Source of the DNA: DATJGS01 sp035494735
GTDB lineage: Bacteria > Eisenbacteria > RBG-16-71-46
NCBI GenBank assembly: GCA_035494735.1
Contig: DATJGS010000009.1
Span: forward strand, 56,681 to 120,680
Length of the DNA stretch: 64,000 bases
Direction of reading: 5' to 3'
Shown here: positions 1-9,000 of the stretch, one piece after another
Position numbering within the stretch: the first letter of the stretch is position 1
How the letters are laid out: each line of letters opens with the position of its first letter
Notes under the pieces: model-generated
Databases searched by the model: none
Seen by the model: the letters and a program-made list of their open reading frames with translations, nothing else
Told to the model about the DNA's origin: nothing
Translations under genes and position numbers: made by a program

Positions 1-1
1 G

Positions 2-841
2 TGCGCGCTGTGGTCGGAGGAGATCGGCCGCGGCGCGCGGCGCCTCGAGCGCGCGCTCGAGGAGTGCGCGGTCGGCAAGTTCTCGGGCGCCGTCGGCACG
101 CTGGCGCACTTCAGCGCGCGCGCCGAGACCGAAGCGCTGGCCCGGCTGGGCCTCACTCCGGAGCCGATCGCGAACCAGGTCGTGCAGCGCGACCGCCACG
201 CCGCGCTCGTCGCCGCGCTCGCCGTCCTCGGCGGCACGCTGGAGAAGATCGCGCTCGAGATCCGCCACCTGCAGCGCAGCGAAGTCGGAGAGGCCGCCGA
301 GCCGTTCGGCGCGAAGCAGAAGGGCAGCTCGGCGATGCCGCACAAGCGCAATCCGGTGCGCTGCGAGCGCGTCTGCGGGCTGGCCCGGCTGCTGCGCGGC
401 TACGCGACGGCCACGTTCGAGAACCAGGCGCTGTGGCACGAGCGCGACATCAGCCACTCGTCCGTCGAGCGCGTCGTGCTGCCCGACGCGTTCCTCGTCG
501 CGGACTTCATGGCGTTCGAGATGGCGGACGTGCTGGACCGGCTGGACGTCGACGCCGAGCGCATGAAGAAGAACCTGGACGCCGGCGGCGGTCTCGTGTT
601 CTCGCAGCGCGTGCTGCTCGCGCTGACCGCGGCCGGCATGCCGCGCGACGAGGCGTATCGCATCGTGCAGGAGCACGCGCTCGCGGCGCTGAAGGGCGAC
701 GGCGCGTTCCGCGAACTGCTGGAGCGCGATGCGCGCGTGACGGCGCGCCTCGACGCGATCGCGCTCGCCGAATGCTTCGACTGGCGGTTCTTCGTGCGCG
801 AGACCGACGCGCTGTGGGCGCGCGCCGAGGTGCCGCGATGA
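2..841 (+). CDS. purB: Adenylosuccinate lyase, 5' end cut by the window
   Basis: Removes fumarate from SAICAR and from adenylosuccinate in purine synthesis. The reading frame is open from base 2, so the start lies outside the window. The fumarase/aspartase-superfamily signature GSSAMPHKRNPVRCE is encoded near 328-372, and the segment ALWHERDISHSSVER near 429-473 is typical of the active-site region of PurB. About 279 residues remain of a family that is usually 430-480 long, so the N-terminal third is missing. The stop TGA at 839-841 overlaps the purL ATG at 838 by 4 nt, giving translational coupling and placing this gene first in view in a purB-purL-purQ-x-purF operon. Confidence 0.95.
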   Translation, partial: CALWSEEIGRGARRLERALEECAVGKFSGAVGTLAHFSARAETEALARLGLTPEPIANQVVQRDRHAALVAALAVLGGTLEKIALEIRHLQRSEVGEAAEPFGAKQKGSSAMPHKRNPVRCERVCGLARLLRGYATATFENQALWHERDISHSSVERVVLPDAFLVADFMAFEMADVLDRLDVDAERMKKNLDAGGGLVFSQRVLLALTAAGMPRDEAYRIVQEHALAALKGDGAFRELLERDARVTARLDAIALAECFDWRFFVRETDALWARAEVPR

Positions 842-3186
842 GCGTGACGGCGAGCCCGCTCGCGGCCTGGACGCTGGAGGAGGCGACCGACCCGGGCGCC
901 GTGTCGCGGCGGCTGGCGTCGCGCGGCGTCGCGCTGGAGCCCGAGGAGGTGACGCGCCTCGGCGAGCTGCTCGGGCGTCCGCCGCGCTGGGCCGAAGCCG
1001 TGCTGTTCGGCATCCTGTGGAGCGAGCACTGTTCGTACAAGTCGACGCGCCACCTGCTCAAGCGGCTGCCGACGGAGGCGCCGCAGGTCCTGATCGGGCC
1101 CGGCGAGGACAGCGGCGTCGTCGCGCTGCCGGCGCCGTGCGAGCACCTCGCGCTCGTGCTGGCGCACGAGAGCCACAACCATCCGAGCCAGGTGCTGCCC
1201 GTCGAGGGCGCTGCGACCGGTGTCGGCGGCATCGTGCGCGACGTGGGCTGCATGGGCGCGGAGGTCGTGGGCGTGCTCGACGCGCTGCGCTTCGGCGACC
1301 CCCGGGGCGACGTGCACGTGCGCGACGTGATGCGCGGCGTGGTGCGCGGCGTCGCCGAGTACGGCAACGCGCTCGGCGTCCCGAACCTGGGCGGCGACCT
1401 CGCGTTCGACGCCGGGTTCGACGCGAACTGCCTGGTCAACGTCATGGCCGTCGGGCTCGCGCCGCGCGACGGCATCCTGCGCAGCCGCGTGCCCGAGGGC
1501 GAGGGTCCGTGGAGCTTCGTGCTCGTGGGCAAGGCCACGGACGAGAGCGGCTTCGGCGGCGCCGCGTTCGCGTCCGGCGAATTGGGCGGCGACCAGCGCG
1601 GCGCGGTGCAGATCCCCGACCCGTTCCTCAAGCGCGTGCTGCACGTCGCGAACGCCGAAGCGTTCCGCCGCGTGCGCGCGCGCGGCATCGCCGCGGGCTT
1701 CAAGGACCTGGGCGCGGGCGGCGTGGCCTGCGCGACGAGCGAGCTGGCCGCGGCCGGCGGATGCGGCGCCGAGATCCAGCTCGAGCGCGTGCACCGCGTG
1801 GCGCGGGCGGTGCCCCCGGAAGTGCTGCTGTGCGCCGAGACGCAGGAGCGCTTTTGCTGGGTCGTGCCCGAGTCCTTCGCGGAAGAACTGTGCGCGCTGT
1901 ACAACGAAGGCTTCACGCTCGACCACGTCGCGCCGCTGTCCGGCGCGCGCGTCATCGGCCGCGCCGTGCCCGAGCGCCGCTATCACGTCACGTGGCAGGG
2001 CGAGACGCTCGTCGACTGCGCCGTCGACGCCATCACCGAGGGCCGTCGCGTGTCGCGCCCGGCGCGCCGCCGCGCGCCCGCCGCGCCCTGGCGCACGAAG
2101 CGCCGCCCGCGCGCGCCGCGCGAAGCGCTGCTCCGGCTGCTGCGCACGCCGAACGGCTGCTCGCGCGAATACCTGTTCCGCCACTACGACACCGAGGTCC
2201 AGGGGCGCACGTGGCGCCGGCCGGGGGAGGGCGACGCGGCGGTGCTGCGCGCCGATCCCGAGCGCGCCCTGGGGCTGGCGTTCGCGGTCGGCGGCAATCC
2301 GTTCTGGTGCCGCAGCGATCCCGAGCTGGGCGCGCGTCACGCCGTGGCCGAAGCCGCGCGCAACGTGGCCACCGTCGGCGCGCGGCCGTGGGCGCTGACC
2401 GACTGCCTGAACTTCGGGCACCCCGAGGATCCGGCGGTGATGGGCGACGTCGAGGCCACGATCGAGGGCCTGGCCGTGGCCGCCGAGGCCCTGGGCGGCC
2501 TGGCCGCGGCCGGACGCGCGCTGCCGTTCGTCAGCGGAAACGTGAGCCTGTACAACCAGGTCGGGGCGTCGGCCGTGCCGCCGTCGCCGATCGTCCTGTG
2601 CGCCGGCGTGCTCGCGCACGTTTCGACGGCGCTGCCGCTGTCGCTGCGCGCCGCGGGCGACTTCCTGCTGCTGGTCGGCGAGCCGCGCGACACGCTGACC
2701 GGTTCCGCGTACGTGCGCGAGGTGCTCGGCGAGGACGCGGGCGCGCCGCCGCCTCTCGATCTGGCCTCCGAGGCCCGGCTGCACGCGCTGCTCGTCGCCG
2801 CCGCCGAAGGCCGCTGGACGGCCGCGGCGCACGACGTGTCGGACGGCGGACTGATCGTGGCGCTGGCCGAGATGCTGCTCGCCGCGCCGCCCACGGCCGG
2901 GCTCGGCGTCGAGATCGACGTCGGCACGCTCGAAGCCGAGGTCGCGACCGCGCTGTTCTGCGAGCGCCCGGGCGCCGTGCTGGAGGTCAGTCCGGAGCGC
3001 GCCGCGCGCGTGTTCCAGGCGGCGCGCGACCGCCAGCTGCTGGTGTGGCCGATCGGCACGGTGAGCCCGCGACCCGGGCTGCGCGCCCTGCTGCCCGGCG
3101 GCGAGAGCGTCGAGTGGAGCGTCGAGGCGCTGCGCCTCGCCGCGAGCGAGACGCTGCGCAAGCTGTGGAACGAGGAGCGCGCATGA
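838..3186 (+). CDS. purL: Phosphoribosylformylglycinamidine synthase II (small PurL)
   Basis: Makes FGAM from FGAR, ATP and ammonia supplied by PurQ. The product is 782 aa, the size of the small PurL that works with separate PurQ and PurS subunits rather than the ~1300-aa fused enzyme. Visible motifs are WSEHCSYKSTRH near residue 61 (nucleotide-binding/catalytic region) and HESHNHPSQVLPVEGAATG near residue 110, followed by two AIRS-like halves. The ATG at 838 overlaps the purB stop by 4 nt; the stop at 3184-3186 overlaps the purQ ATG. A small PurL needs PurS, so the unassigned gene at 4007-4570 is the natural candidate for the third subunit. Confidence 0.96.
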   Translation: MSVTASPLAAWTLEEATDPGAVSRRLASRGVALEPEEVTRLGELLGRPPRWAEAVLFGILWSEHCSYKSTRHLLKRLPTEAPQVLIGPGEDSGVVALPAPCEHLALVLAHESHNHPSQVLPVEGAATGVGGIVRDVGCMGAEVVGVLDALRFGDPRGDVHVRDVMRGVVRGVAEYGNALGVPNLGGDLAFDAGFDANCLVNVMAVGLAPRDGILRSRVPEGEGPWSFVLVGKATDESGFGGAAFASGELGGDQRGAVQIPDPFLKRVLHVANAEAFRRVRARGIAAGFKDLGAGGVACATSELAAAGGCGAEIQLERVHRVARAVPPEVLLCAETQERFCWVVPESFAEELCALYNEGFTLDHVAPLSGARVIGRAVPERRYHVTWQGETLVDCAVDAITEGRRVSRPARRRAPAAPWRTKRRPRAPREALLRLLRTPNGCSREYLFRHYDTEVQGRTWRRPGEGDAAVLRADPERALGLAFAVGGNPFWCRSDPELGARHAVAEAARNVATVGARPWALTDCLNFGHPEDPAVMGDVEATIEGLAVAAEALGGLAAAGRALPFVSGNVSLYNQVGASAVPPSPIVLCAGVLAHVSTALPLSLRAAGDFLLLVGEPRDTLTGSAYVREVLGEDAGAPPPLDLASEARLHALLVAAAEGRWTAAAHDVSDGGLIVALAEMLLAAPPTAGLGVEIDVGTLEAEVATALFCERPGAVLEVSPERAARVFQAARDRQLLVWPIGTVSPRPGLRALLPGGESVEWSVEALRLAASETLRKLWNEERA

Positions 3187-4010
3187 ATCCATCCCGCGTC
3201 GCGATCCTGCAGTTCCCCGGCGTCAACTGCGAGCGCGAGACGGGCGAAGCGCTGGCCCGCGTCGGGCTCGAGCCCGAGATCGTGCGCTGGACGGAAGCGC
3301 CCGAGCGCCTCGCCGCGTTCGCCGCGTACGTGCTGCCGGGCGGCTGGTCGTACCAGGACCGCGTCCGCGCCGGCGCGCTGGCCGCGAAGCATCCGCTCGT
3401 CGCCGCGCTGGCCGCGGCCGCCGCGGACGGCAAGCCGGTGCTCGGCATCTGCAACGGCGCCCAGGTGCTCGTCGAAGCCGGCCTCGTGCCCGGCGACGGG
3501 GCGGTCGAGCTGGCGCTGGCCCGCAACCACATGAACGGCCGCACCGGCTACTACGTCCGTTGGGTCACGCTGCGCAGCGAGGCGTCCCCGTGCGTGTTCA
3601 CGCGCCACCTGGAGCCGGGAACGCTGCTGCCGCTGCCCATCGCGCACGGCGAGGGCCGCTTCGTGGCGCGCGCCGCGGGCCGCATGGCGGCGCTGGTGCG
3701 CGCGGGACAGGTGCCGCTGCGCTACGCGACCGCGGCCGGCGACCCGGCGCCGCGCTATCCGGACAACCCGAACGGCGCGCAGTCCGCGGCCGCCGCGGTG
3801 TGCAACGCGCGCGGCAACGTGCTGGCGCTGATGCCGCATCCGGAGCGCGCGCAGCACGTGGGCGCGCTGCCGCCGGGTGTCGGCGGCGTCTGGGGCGCGG
3901 CCCGCGATCGCGCGTTGCTCGACGCGACGGGCGCGGCGGCCGACGCCCCGGGGCCCGGAGTCGCGCTGTTCGAAGGCCTGGCCCGCCATCTCGCGGAGGT
4001 TTCGGTATGA
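3183..4010 (+). CDS. purQ: Phosphoribosylformylglycinamidine synthase I (PurQ glutaminase)
   Basis: Class I glutamine amidotransferase that releases ammonia for PurL. The nucleophile is the Cys of VLGICNGAQVL at residue 90; the His/Glu pair of the triad is in LMPHPERAQHV near the C-terminus. The N-terminal sequence VAILQFPGVNCERET is characteristic of PurQ. At 275 aa it is longer than the ~225-aa Bacillus type. Both ends are coupled to neighbours by ATGA overlaps (3183-3186 with purL, 4007-4010 with the next gene). Confidence 0.95.
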   Translation: MNPSRVAILQFPGVNCERETGEALARVGLEPEIVRWTEAPERLAAFAAYVLPGGWSYQDRVRAGALAAKHPLVAALAAAAADGKPVLGICNGAQVLVEAGLVPGDGAVELALARNHMNGRTGYYVRWVTLRSEASPCVFTRHLEPGTLLPLPIAHGEGRFVARAAGRMAALVRAGQVPLRYATAAGDPAPRYPDNPNGAQSAAAAVCNARGNVLALMPHPERAQHVGALPPGVGGVWGAARDRALLDATGAAADAPGPGVALFEGLARHLAEVSV

Positions 4011-4570
4011 GCGTGCTGCCCGTGGCCCAACTGTGGATCGAGTTGCTGGCGGACGACGCGGAGGCCGGTAGCGCGCGCGCCGTGGCCCACGACACGCTGG
4101 GCGCGGCGGCCGGACTGAGCACGCTGCGCCGCCTGCGGCTGTTCGAGCTGAGCGGCTCGACCGACGAGAAGGGCGCGCTCGAGGCGCGGCTGCACCGCTC
4201 GACCCAGTTCTACAATCCGCACAAGGAGCGCGCCGTGCTGCGTTTGCGCGGGGACGAGCCGTCGCCGCGCCGCGCCGGCGAGCACGCCGTGCTGGTCATC
4301 GAGCGCGGCGCTACGCGCCGCGCCGCGGCGGAGCGCTGGTGGCTGCACGAGACCGGCGAGCGGGTCGAGGTCCACGAAGGCGTAGTATGGCTGCTCGGGT
4401 TCGAGGAGGAAGGCGACGTCGCCGCGCGAGTGCGCGAGCTCGTGACGGTGCGTGACCGCGTGCACGGCCTGCTGTGCAACCCGCACGCCCAGGACGCGGC
4501 GATCGCGCGCGACGAGGCGCCGTTGCCCTGGATCGAGCGCGCCGCGGCGCGTCTGAGGAGGATGCCATGA
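4007..4570 (+). CDS. Probable divergent, duplicated PurS-like subunit of FGAM synthase
   Basis: 187 aa, between purQ and purF, coupled by ATGA overlaps on both sides. I do not recognise it at full length. Two parts of it each resemble PurS, the ~80-aa dimeric protein that bridges PurL and PurQ. Residues 5-80 have a beta strand (VAQLWIELL), LSTLRRLRLFEL and a helix ending in STQFYNPHKERAVL. Residues 93-166 have HAVLVIERG, RVEVHEGVVWLLGF and a helix ending in VHGLLCNPHAQDAAI. The 'LLxNPxxe' ending of the last helix is typical of PurS. My reading (inference) is a tandem PurS replacing the usual homodimer, as in the N-terminal domain of fused large PurL. No ordinary PurS is seen in the window. 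It could instead be an unrelated purine-operon protein. Confidence 0.6.
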   Translation: MSVLPVAQLWIELLADDAEAGSARAVAHDTLGAAAGLSTLRRLRLFELSGSTDEKGALEARLHRSTQFYNPHKERAVLRLRGDEPSPRRAGEHAVLVIERGATRRAAAERWWLHETGERVEVHEGVVWLLGFEEEGDVAARVRELVTVRDRVHGLLCNPHAQDAAIARDEAPLPWIERAAARLRRMP

Positions 4571-6006
4571 CGATCGACCGGCCGGACAAGGCGTGGCGCG
4601 AGGAGTGCGGAGTGTTCGCGGCCATCGGCGTGGCCGGCGCCGCCGAGGTCACCGGGCTCGGCCTGCACGCGCTGCAGCACCGCGGTCAGGAGTCCACCGG
4701 CATCGTGACGTGCGACGAGCGTGGCGAGCTGCACTCGCACAAGGGGCTGGGCCTCGTCTCCGACGTCTACGGTCCGGGCGTGCTGTCGCGACTGCCCGGC
4801 ATCCTGGCGATCGGGCACAACCGCTACTCGACGTCCGGCAGCCTGACGCTCGAGAACACGCAGCCGCTCCGCGTGGTCACGCGCAGCGGGCCGATGGCGC
4901 TGGCCCACAACGGCAATCTCGTGAACGCGCGCGAGCTGCGCTCCGCGCTCGAGGCCGCCGGCTCCATCTTCCAGACGACGCTCGACACCGAGATCTTCCT
5001 GCACCTGATGGCGCGCGGCGGCGCCGAGTCCGCGGAAGACGCGCTCGTCGAGGCGGCCGCGGAAGTGCGCGGCGCGTATTCGCTGGTCGTCCTCACCGCG
5101 GACGCGGTGTTCGCGTTGCGCGACACGCACGGCTTCCGCCCGCTGTGCATCGGACGCCTCGGCGACGGCTACGTCGTGGCCAGCGAGACGTGCGCGCTGG
5201 ACCTGGTGGGCGCGGACTTCGTGCGCGACGTCGAGCCCGGTGAACTCGTGAAGATCGATCCCAAGGGCATGCGCTCGCGGCGCGTCGCGCCGCAGGCCCA
5301 GCCGCTGCAGCAGTGCATCTTCGAGCACATCTACTTCTCGCGCCCCGACAGCCGCGTGTTCGGCGAGGGCGTGGACCGCGTGCGCCGGCGCATCGGCCAC
5401 CGCCTGGCCGACGAGCATCCGGCCGACGGCGACCTGGTGATCGCGGTGCCCGACTCCAGCAACTCGATCGCGCTCGGCTACAGCGAGAAGAGCGGCCTGC
5501 GCTTCGAACTCGGGCTGATCCGCAATCACTACGTCGGGCGCACGTTCATCCAGCCGCAGCAGGCCGGACGCGATTCCAGCGTGCGCGTGAAGTTCAACCC
5601 GGTGCGTGAAGTGCTGGAGGGCAAGCGGGTCGTGGTCGTCGACGACTCGATCGTGCGCGGCACGACGAGCCGCAAGCTGGTCCGCCTGCTGCGCCGCGCC
5701 GGCGCGACCGAAGTGCACTTCCGCGTCGGTTCGCCGCCCGTCACGCATCCGTGCTTCTACGGCATCGACACGCCGAGTCGCCGCGAGCTGATCGGCGCGG
5801 TGCAGAGCGTCGAGGAGATCCGCGACTTCCTCGGCGTCGACTCGCTCGGCTACCTGTCGCTGGCCGGGCTGCTGGCGTGCGAGCGGGACGGCTCGCGCTT
5901 CTGCCGCGCGTGCTTCACCGGCCAGTATCCGGTGCCGGTGGATCCGACCGCGCACAAGCTGTCGCTCGAACAGCTGCATCGCGGGCCCGTCGTCGCGAAC
6001 GGCTGA
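4567..6006 (+). CDS. purF: Amidophosphoribosyltransferase
   Basis: First committed step of purine synthesis: PRPP plus glutamine to phosphoribosylamine. 479 aa. An N-terminal Ntn glutaminase domain begins after a short propeptide: Cys14 in REECGVFA should become the N-terminal nucleophile. A phosphoribosyltransferase domain follows, with the PRPP loop VVVVDDSIVRGTTSRK. Cys residues in QQCIF, THPCFYG and RFCRACF match the 4Fe-4S ligands of the Bacillus-type enzyme, so an oxygen-sensitive cluster is likely. The ATG at 4567 overlaps the preceding stop. This is the last gene of the operon; 188 nt with a new promoter follow. Confidence 0.96.
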   Translation: MTIDRPDKAWREECGVFAAIGVAGAAEVTGLGLHALQHRGQESTGIVTCDERGELHSHKGLGLVSDVYGPGVLSRLPGILAIGHNRYSTSGSLTLENTQPLRVVTRSGPMALAHNGNLVNARELRSALEAAGSIFQTTLDTEIFLHLMARGGAESAEDALVEAAAEVRGAYSLVVLTADAVFALRDTHGFRPLCIGRLGDGYVVASETCALDLVGADFVRDVEPGELVKIDPKGMRSRRVAPQAQPLQQCIFEHIYFSRPDSRVFGEGVDRVRRRIGHRLADEHPADGDLVIAVPDSSNSIALGYSEKSGLRFELGLIRNHYVGRTFIQPQQAGRDSSVRVKFNPVREVLEGKRVVVVDDSIVRGTTSRKLVRLLRRAGATEVHFRVGSPPVTHPCFYGIDTPSRRELIGAVQSVEEIRDFLGVDSLGYLSLAGLLACERDGSRFCRACFTGQYPVPVDPTAHKLSLEQLHRGPVVANG

Positions 6007-6103
6007 AGCGAACGGCCGCCGCGCCGTCCGCTGGCGTCGCAGCGGTGATTCGCGCGCGGCCCGTCGGCGAGCGCCGTCGCACGCGCGCGCAGCCCCGTGA
6101 TTC

Positions 6104-6132
6104 TTGACACTCGCGGGAGCGCTCCCTAGATT
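6104..6132 (+). promoter_or_regulatory. Sigma70-type promoter for the lysS-lolCD operon
   Basis: TTGACA at 6104-6109, a 17-nt spacer, then TAGATT at 6127-6132. Transcription should start near 6140, giving a ~55-nt leader before lysS. It lies in the gap after purF. Confidence 0.75.
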
Positions 6133-6194
6133 CGGTCGATTCGCATCCCCTGTCCGAGGGGACGCGCGGCGCAGTCTCCCGGAACGAGGTGTGG

Positions 6195-7739
6195 ATGTCG
6201 CTCGACGAACTCATGCGCCAGCGCGCCGAGAAGCTCGCCGCCTGGCGGGCGATCGGTGTCGAACCGTACGCGTACCGGTTCGAGCCCACGCACCACGCCG
6301 CGCAGGTCCTGGCGCTCGGCGAGAAGGTGACCGAGGAACCGGGGATGCGCGTGCGCGTCGCCGGGCGCGTCGTCGCGCTGCGCGGCCACGGCAAGGCCGG
6401 CTTCGGCCATCTGCTGGACGGCACCGGCCGGCTGCAGGCCTACTTCCGCGCCGACCATCTGGGCGACCAGTTCCGGCGCTACGAGCTGCTCGACGTCGGC
6501 GACTGGGCGGGCGTCGAGGGCCCGGTGTTCCGCACCCGCACCGGTGAGATCACGGTGCGCGCCGATCAGGTCACGCTGCTCGCGAAGTCGATGCGGCCGC
6601 TGCCCGAGAAGTGGCACGGCCTGCGCGATCCGGAGACGCGCTTCCGCCAGCGCTACGCCGACCTGTTCATGAACCTCGACGTGCGCGAGACGTTCCGGCG
6701 CCGCGCGCGGCTGGTGTCGGCCCTGCGCCAGTTCCTGGACGAGCGCGAGTACCTCGAGGTCGAGACGCCGGTGCTGCAGCCGCTGTACGGCGGCGCGTTC
6801 GCGCGGCCGTTCGTCACCCGGCACCACGCGCTCGACATGGAGCTGTACCTGCGCATCTCGAACGAGCTGTACCTGAAGCGCCTGATCGTGGGCGGTCTCG
6901 AGCGCGTGTACGAGTTCTCGCGCGACTTCCGCAACGAGGGCATGGACCGCTCGCACAACCCCGAATTCACCATGCTCGAGTTCTATCAGGCGTTCGCCGA
7001 CGTGCACGACATGATGACGCTGACCGAGGGCCTGATCGGCCACGCCGTCGAGCGCAGCGCGTCGCGCCTCGCCGTCGAGTACCAGGGGCAGACGCTGGAC
7101 TTCACGCCGCCCTGGCCGCGGGTCTCGATGCTCGACTCGGTGAGCGCCGCGGTGGGCGAGGACGTGTCGGCGCTGGACGCCAGGCAACTGGCGCGGCTGT
7201 GCGACGCCGCGGGCATCGCGACGCGGCCGGGCACGGGGGCCGGCGGCCTGCTCGACGCGCTGTTCAGCGAGAAGGTCCAGCCCTCGCTGATCCGGCCTTC
7301 GTTCGTCGTCGACTACCCGATCGAAACGTCGCCGCTGGCCCGCGCCAGCCGCACGCGGCCCGGCGTCGTCGAGCGCTTCGAGGTGTTCGCGGCGGGCATG
7401 GAGATCGCGAACGCGTTCTCCGAGCAGAACGATCCGGCCGCGCAGCGCGCCGCGTTCGAGGCGCAGATGCGCGCGCGCGCCGCGGGCGACGAGGAAGCGC
7501 AGGTCATGGATCACGACTACGTGCGCGCGCTCGAGTACGGCATGCCGCCGACCGGCGGCTGCGGCATCGGCATCGACCGGCTCGTCATGCTGCTCACCGA
7601 CGCGCGCTCGATCCGCGACGTGATCCTGTTCCCGCAGCTCCGGCCCGAGGAGGGTCGTGACACGGGCGACGAGGACGCAGCGCCCGACGACGCCGAAGCG
7701 TCGGCCGCGCGTCCACCGGAAGGGCGCACCGCGCGGTGA
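6195..7739 (+). CDS. lysS: Lysyl-tRNA synthetase, class II
   Basis: Charges tRNA-Lys. An N-terminal OB-fold anticodon-binding domain (RVRVAGRVVALRGHGKAGFGH, split about residues 48-68) is followed by a class II catalytic core: motif 1 around FRQRYADLFM, motif 2 around FRNEGMDRSHNPEFTMLE, motif 3 CGIGIDRLVMLLT. I take ATG 6195 (MSLDELM), 514 aa; GTG 6189 would add two residues. After the usual end (VILFPQLRPEE) there is a ~35-residue acidic, Ala/Pro-rich tail (RDTGDEDAAPDD...) that is not part of the catalytic fold. The stop overlaps the lolC GTG by 4 nt, coupling a synthetase to lipoprotein export. Confidence 0.95.
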   Translation: MSLDELMRQRAEKLAAWRAIGVEPYAYRFEPTHHAAQVLALGEKVTEEPGMRVRVAGRVVALRGHGKAGFGHLLDGTGRLQAYFRADHLGDQFRRYELLDVGDWAGVEGPVFRTRTGEITVRADQVTLLAKSMRPLPEKWHGLRDPETRFRQRYADLFMNLDVRETFRRRARLVSALRQFLDEREYLEVETPVLQPLYGGAFARPFVTRHHALDMELYLRISNELYLKRLIVGGLERVYEFSRDFRNEGMDRSHNPEFTMLEFYQAFADVHDMMTLTEGLIGHAVERSASRLAVEYQGQTLDFTPPWPRVSMLDSVSAAVGEDVSALDARQLARLCDAAGIATRPGTGAGGLLDALFSEKVQPSLIRPSFVVDYPIETSPLARASRTRPGVVERFEVFAAGMEIANAFSEQNDPAAQRAAFEAQMRARAAGDEEAQVMDHDYVRALEYGMPPTGGCGIGIDRLVMLLTDARSIRDVILFPQLRPEEGRDTGDEDAAPDDAEASAARPPEGRTAR

Positions 7740-8974
7740 ACCTTCCGCTGTGGATCGCCGGTCGCTACCTGGCGCGCCGGCGCCAGAGCGCGTTCATCAC
7801 GCTGCTCACCTGGATCTCGGTGGGCGGCGTGGCGCTCGGCGTCACCGCGCTCCTGACCGTGCTCGCGGTGATGAACGGCTTCGAGAGCGAGATCCAGGGC
7901 CGGATCACCGGCACCGACGCGCACGTCGTGCTGCTGGCCGACGGCGACCGCGGCCTGGCCGACGCCGGCGCGCTCGCGGCGCGCGTGCGCCGCTTCGCCG
8001 GCGTGAGCGGCGTCGCGCGCTTCACGTATCAGAAGGCCATGGTCTATCACGCCGGCGTCACGGAAGGCCTGGTCGTCAAGGGCATCGACCTCGCGGCTGA
8101 GCGCGGCGTGACGACGGTCGCGGACCACATCACGCCGGCCCTCGACTCGATTCCGCTGCGCGCGCCGGGCGGCCATCCCGGCATCGTCCTCGGCTCGGAG
8201 CTCGCGGCGCGACTCGGCGCGCGCGCCGGCGACGAGGTCGTGCTCGGCTCGCTGAGCGGCGCCAGCATGTCGGCGCTCGGCTTCGCGCCGCGGCTCAGGA
8301 CGTTCGACGTGGTCGGCGTGTTCAGTTCGGGGCTCTACACGTACGACTCGAGCCTCGGCTTCACGGCGATTCCCGCGGCGCAGGAGTTCTTCGGCATGGG
8401 CGACGTCGTGACCGGCATCGAGGTCAAGCTCGCCGACATGATGAGCGCGCCGCGCGCCGCCGAGCGCATGCTCGCGCAACTCGCGGATCCGCGGCTGCGC
8501 GCGAACAACTGGATGGATCTGAATCGCAACCTGTTCACGTGGATGCGTCTGGAGAAGACCGTGATGTTCGTGATCCTGGCGCTCATCGTGCTCGTCGCCG
8601 CGTTCAACATCGTGAGCACGCTGTTCATGGTGGTCTCGGAAAAGCGCCGCGACATCGGCGTGCTGATGTCGCTGGGCGCGACGCGGGCCACGGTGCTGCG
8701 CATCTTCCTGCTCGAGGGACTCCTGATCGGCGGCATCGGCACGCTGCTCGGCACCGCGCTCGGCAGCCTGCTGATCGCCCTGCTCGCGCGCTACCCGCTG
8801 ATTCGCCTTCCCGGCGACGTCTATTTCATCGAGCGGTTGCCGGTGCGCCCCGAGACCGGCGATTTCGTGACCGTCGTCGCGGCCGCGCTCGCGCTGTGTC
8901 TGGCCGCCGGGCTGTACCCGGCCTGGCAGGCCTCGCGGCTCGATCCGGTCGAGGCGATCCGGGCCAATGGTTGA
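7736..8974 (+). CDS. lolC: Lipoprotein-releasing ABC transporter permease (LolC/LolE family)
   Basis: Inner-membrane permease that, with LolD, extracts lipoproteins for transfer to the periplasmic carrier. 412 aa with the FtsX/MacB plan: one membrane helix near residues 20-47, a periplasmic domain (about 50-270), then three C-terminal helices (VMFVILALIVLVAAFNIVS, the LLEGLLIGGIGTLLGTALGS region, FVTVVAAALALCLAAGLYP). The cytoplasmic loop KRRDIGVLMSLGATRATVLRIF is typical of LolC/E. Starts at GTG 7736 inside the lysS stop. Only one LolC/E gene is present, so a homodimer (LolF-like) is possible. Confidence 0.9.
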   Translation: MNLPLWIAGRYLARRRQSAFITLLTWISVGGVALGVTALLTVLAVMNGFESEIQGRITGTDAHVVLLADGDRGLADAGALAARVRRFAGVSGVARFTYQKAMVYHAGVTEGLVVKGIDLAAERGVTTVADHITPALDSIPLRAPGGHPGIVLGSELAARLGARAGDEVVLGSLSGASMSALGFAPRLRTFDVVGVFSSGLYTYDSSLGFTAIPAAQEFFGMGDVVTGIEVKLADMMSAPRAAERMLAQLADPRLRANNWMDLNRNLFTWMRLEKTVMFVILALIVLVAAFNIVSTLFMVVSEKRRDIGVLMSLGATRATVLRIFLLEGLLIGGIGTLLGTALGSLLIALLARYPLIRLPGDVYFIERLPVRPETGDFVTVVAAALALCLAAGLYPAWQASRLDPVEAIRANG

Positions 8975-9000
8975 GTGGATGGGTGAAGTGCGGAGGATAA

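Noticed and set aside
400..3192. A 930-codon open frame on the minus strand opposite purB-purL
   Set aside because: Composition is that of an antisense shadow in GC-rich DNA (runs of Arg, Ala, His, Gln); purL motifs are clear on the plus strand.
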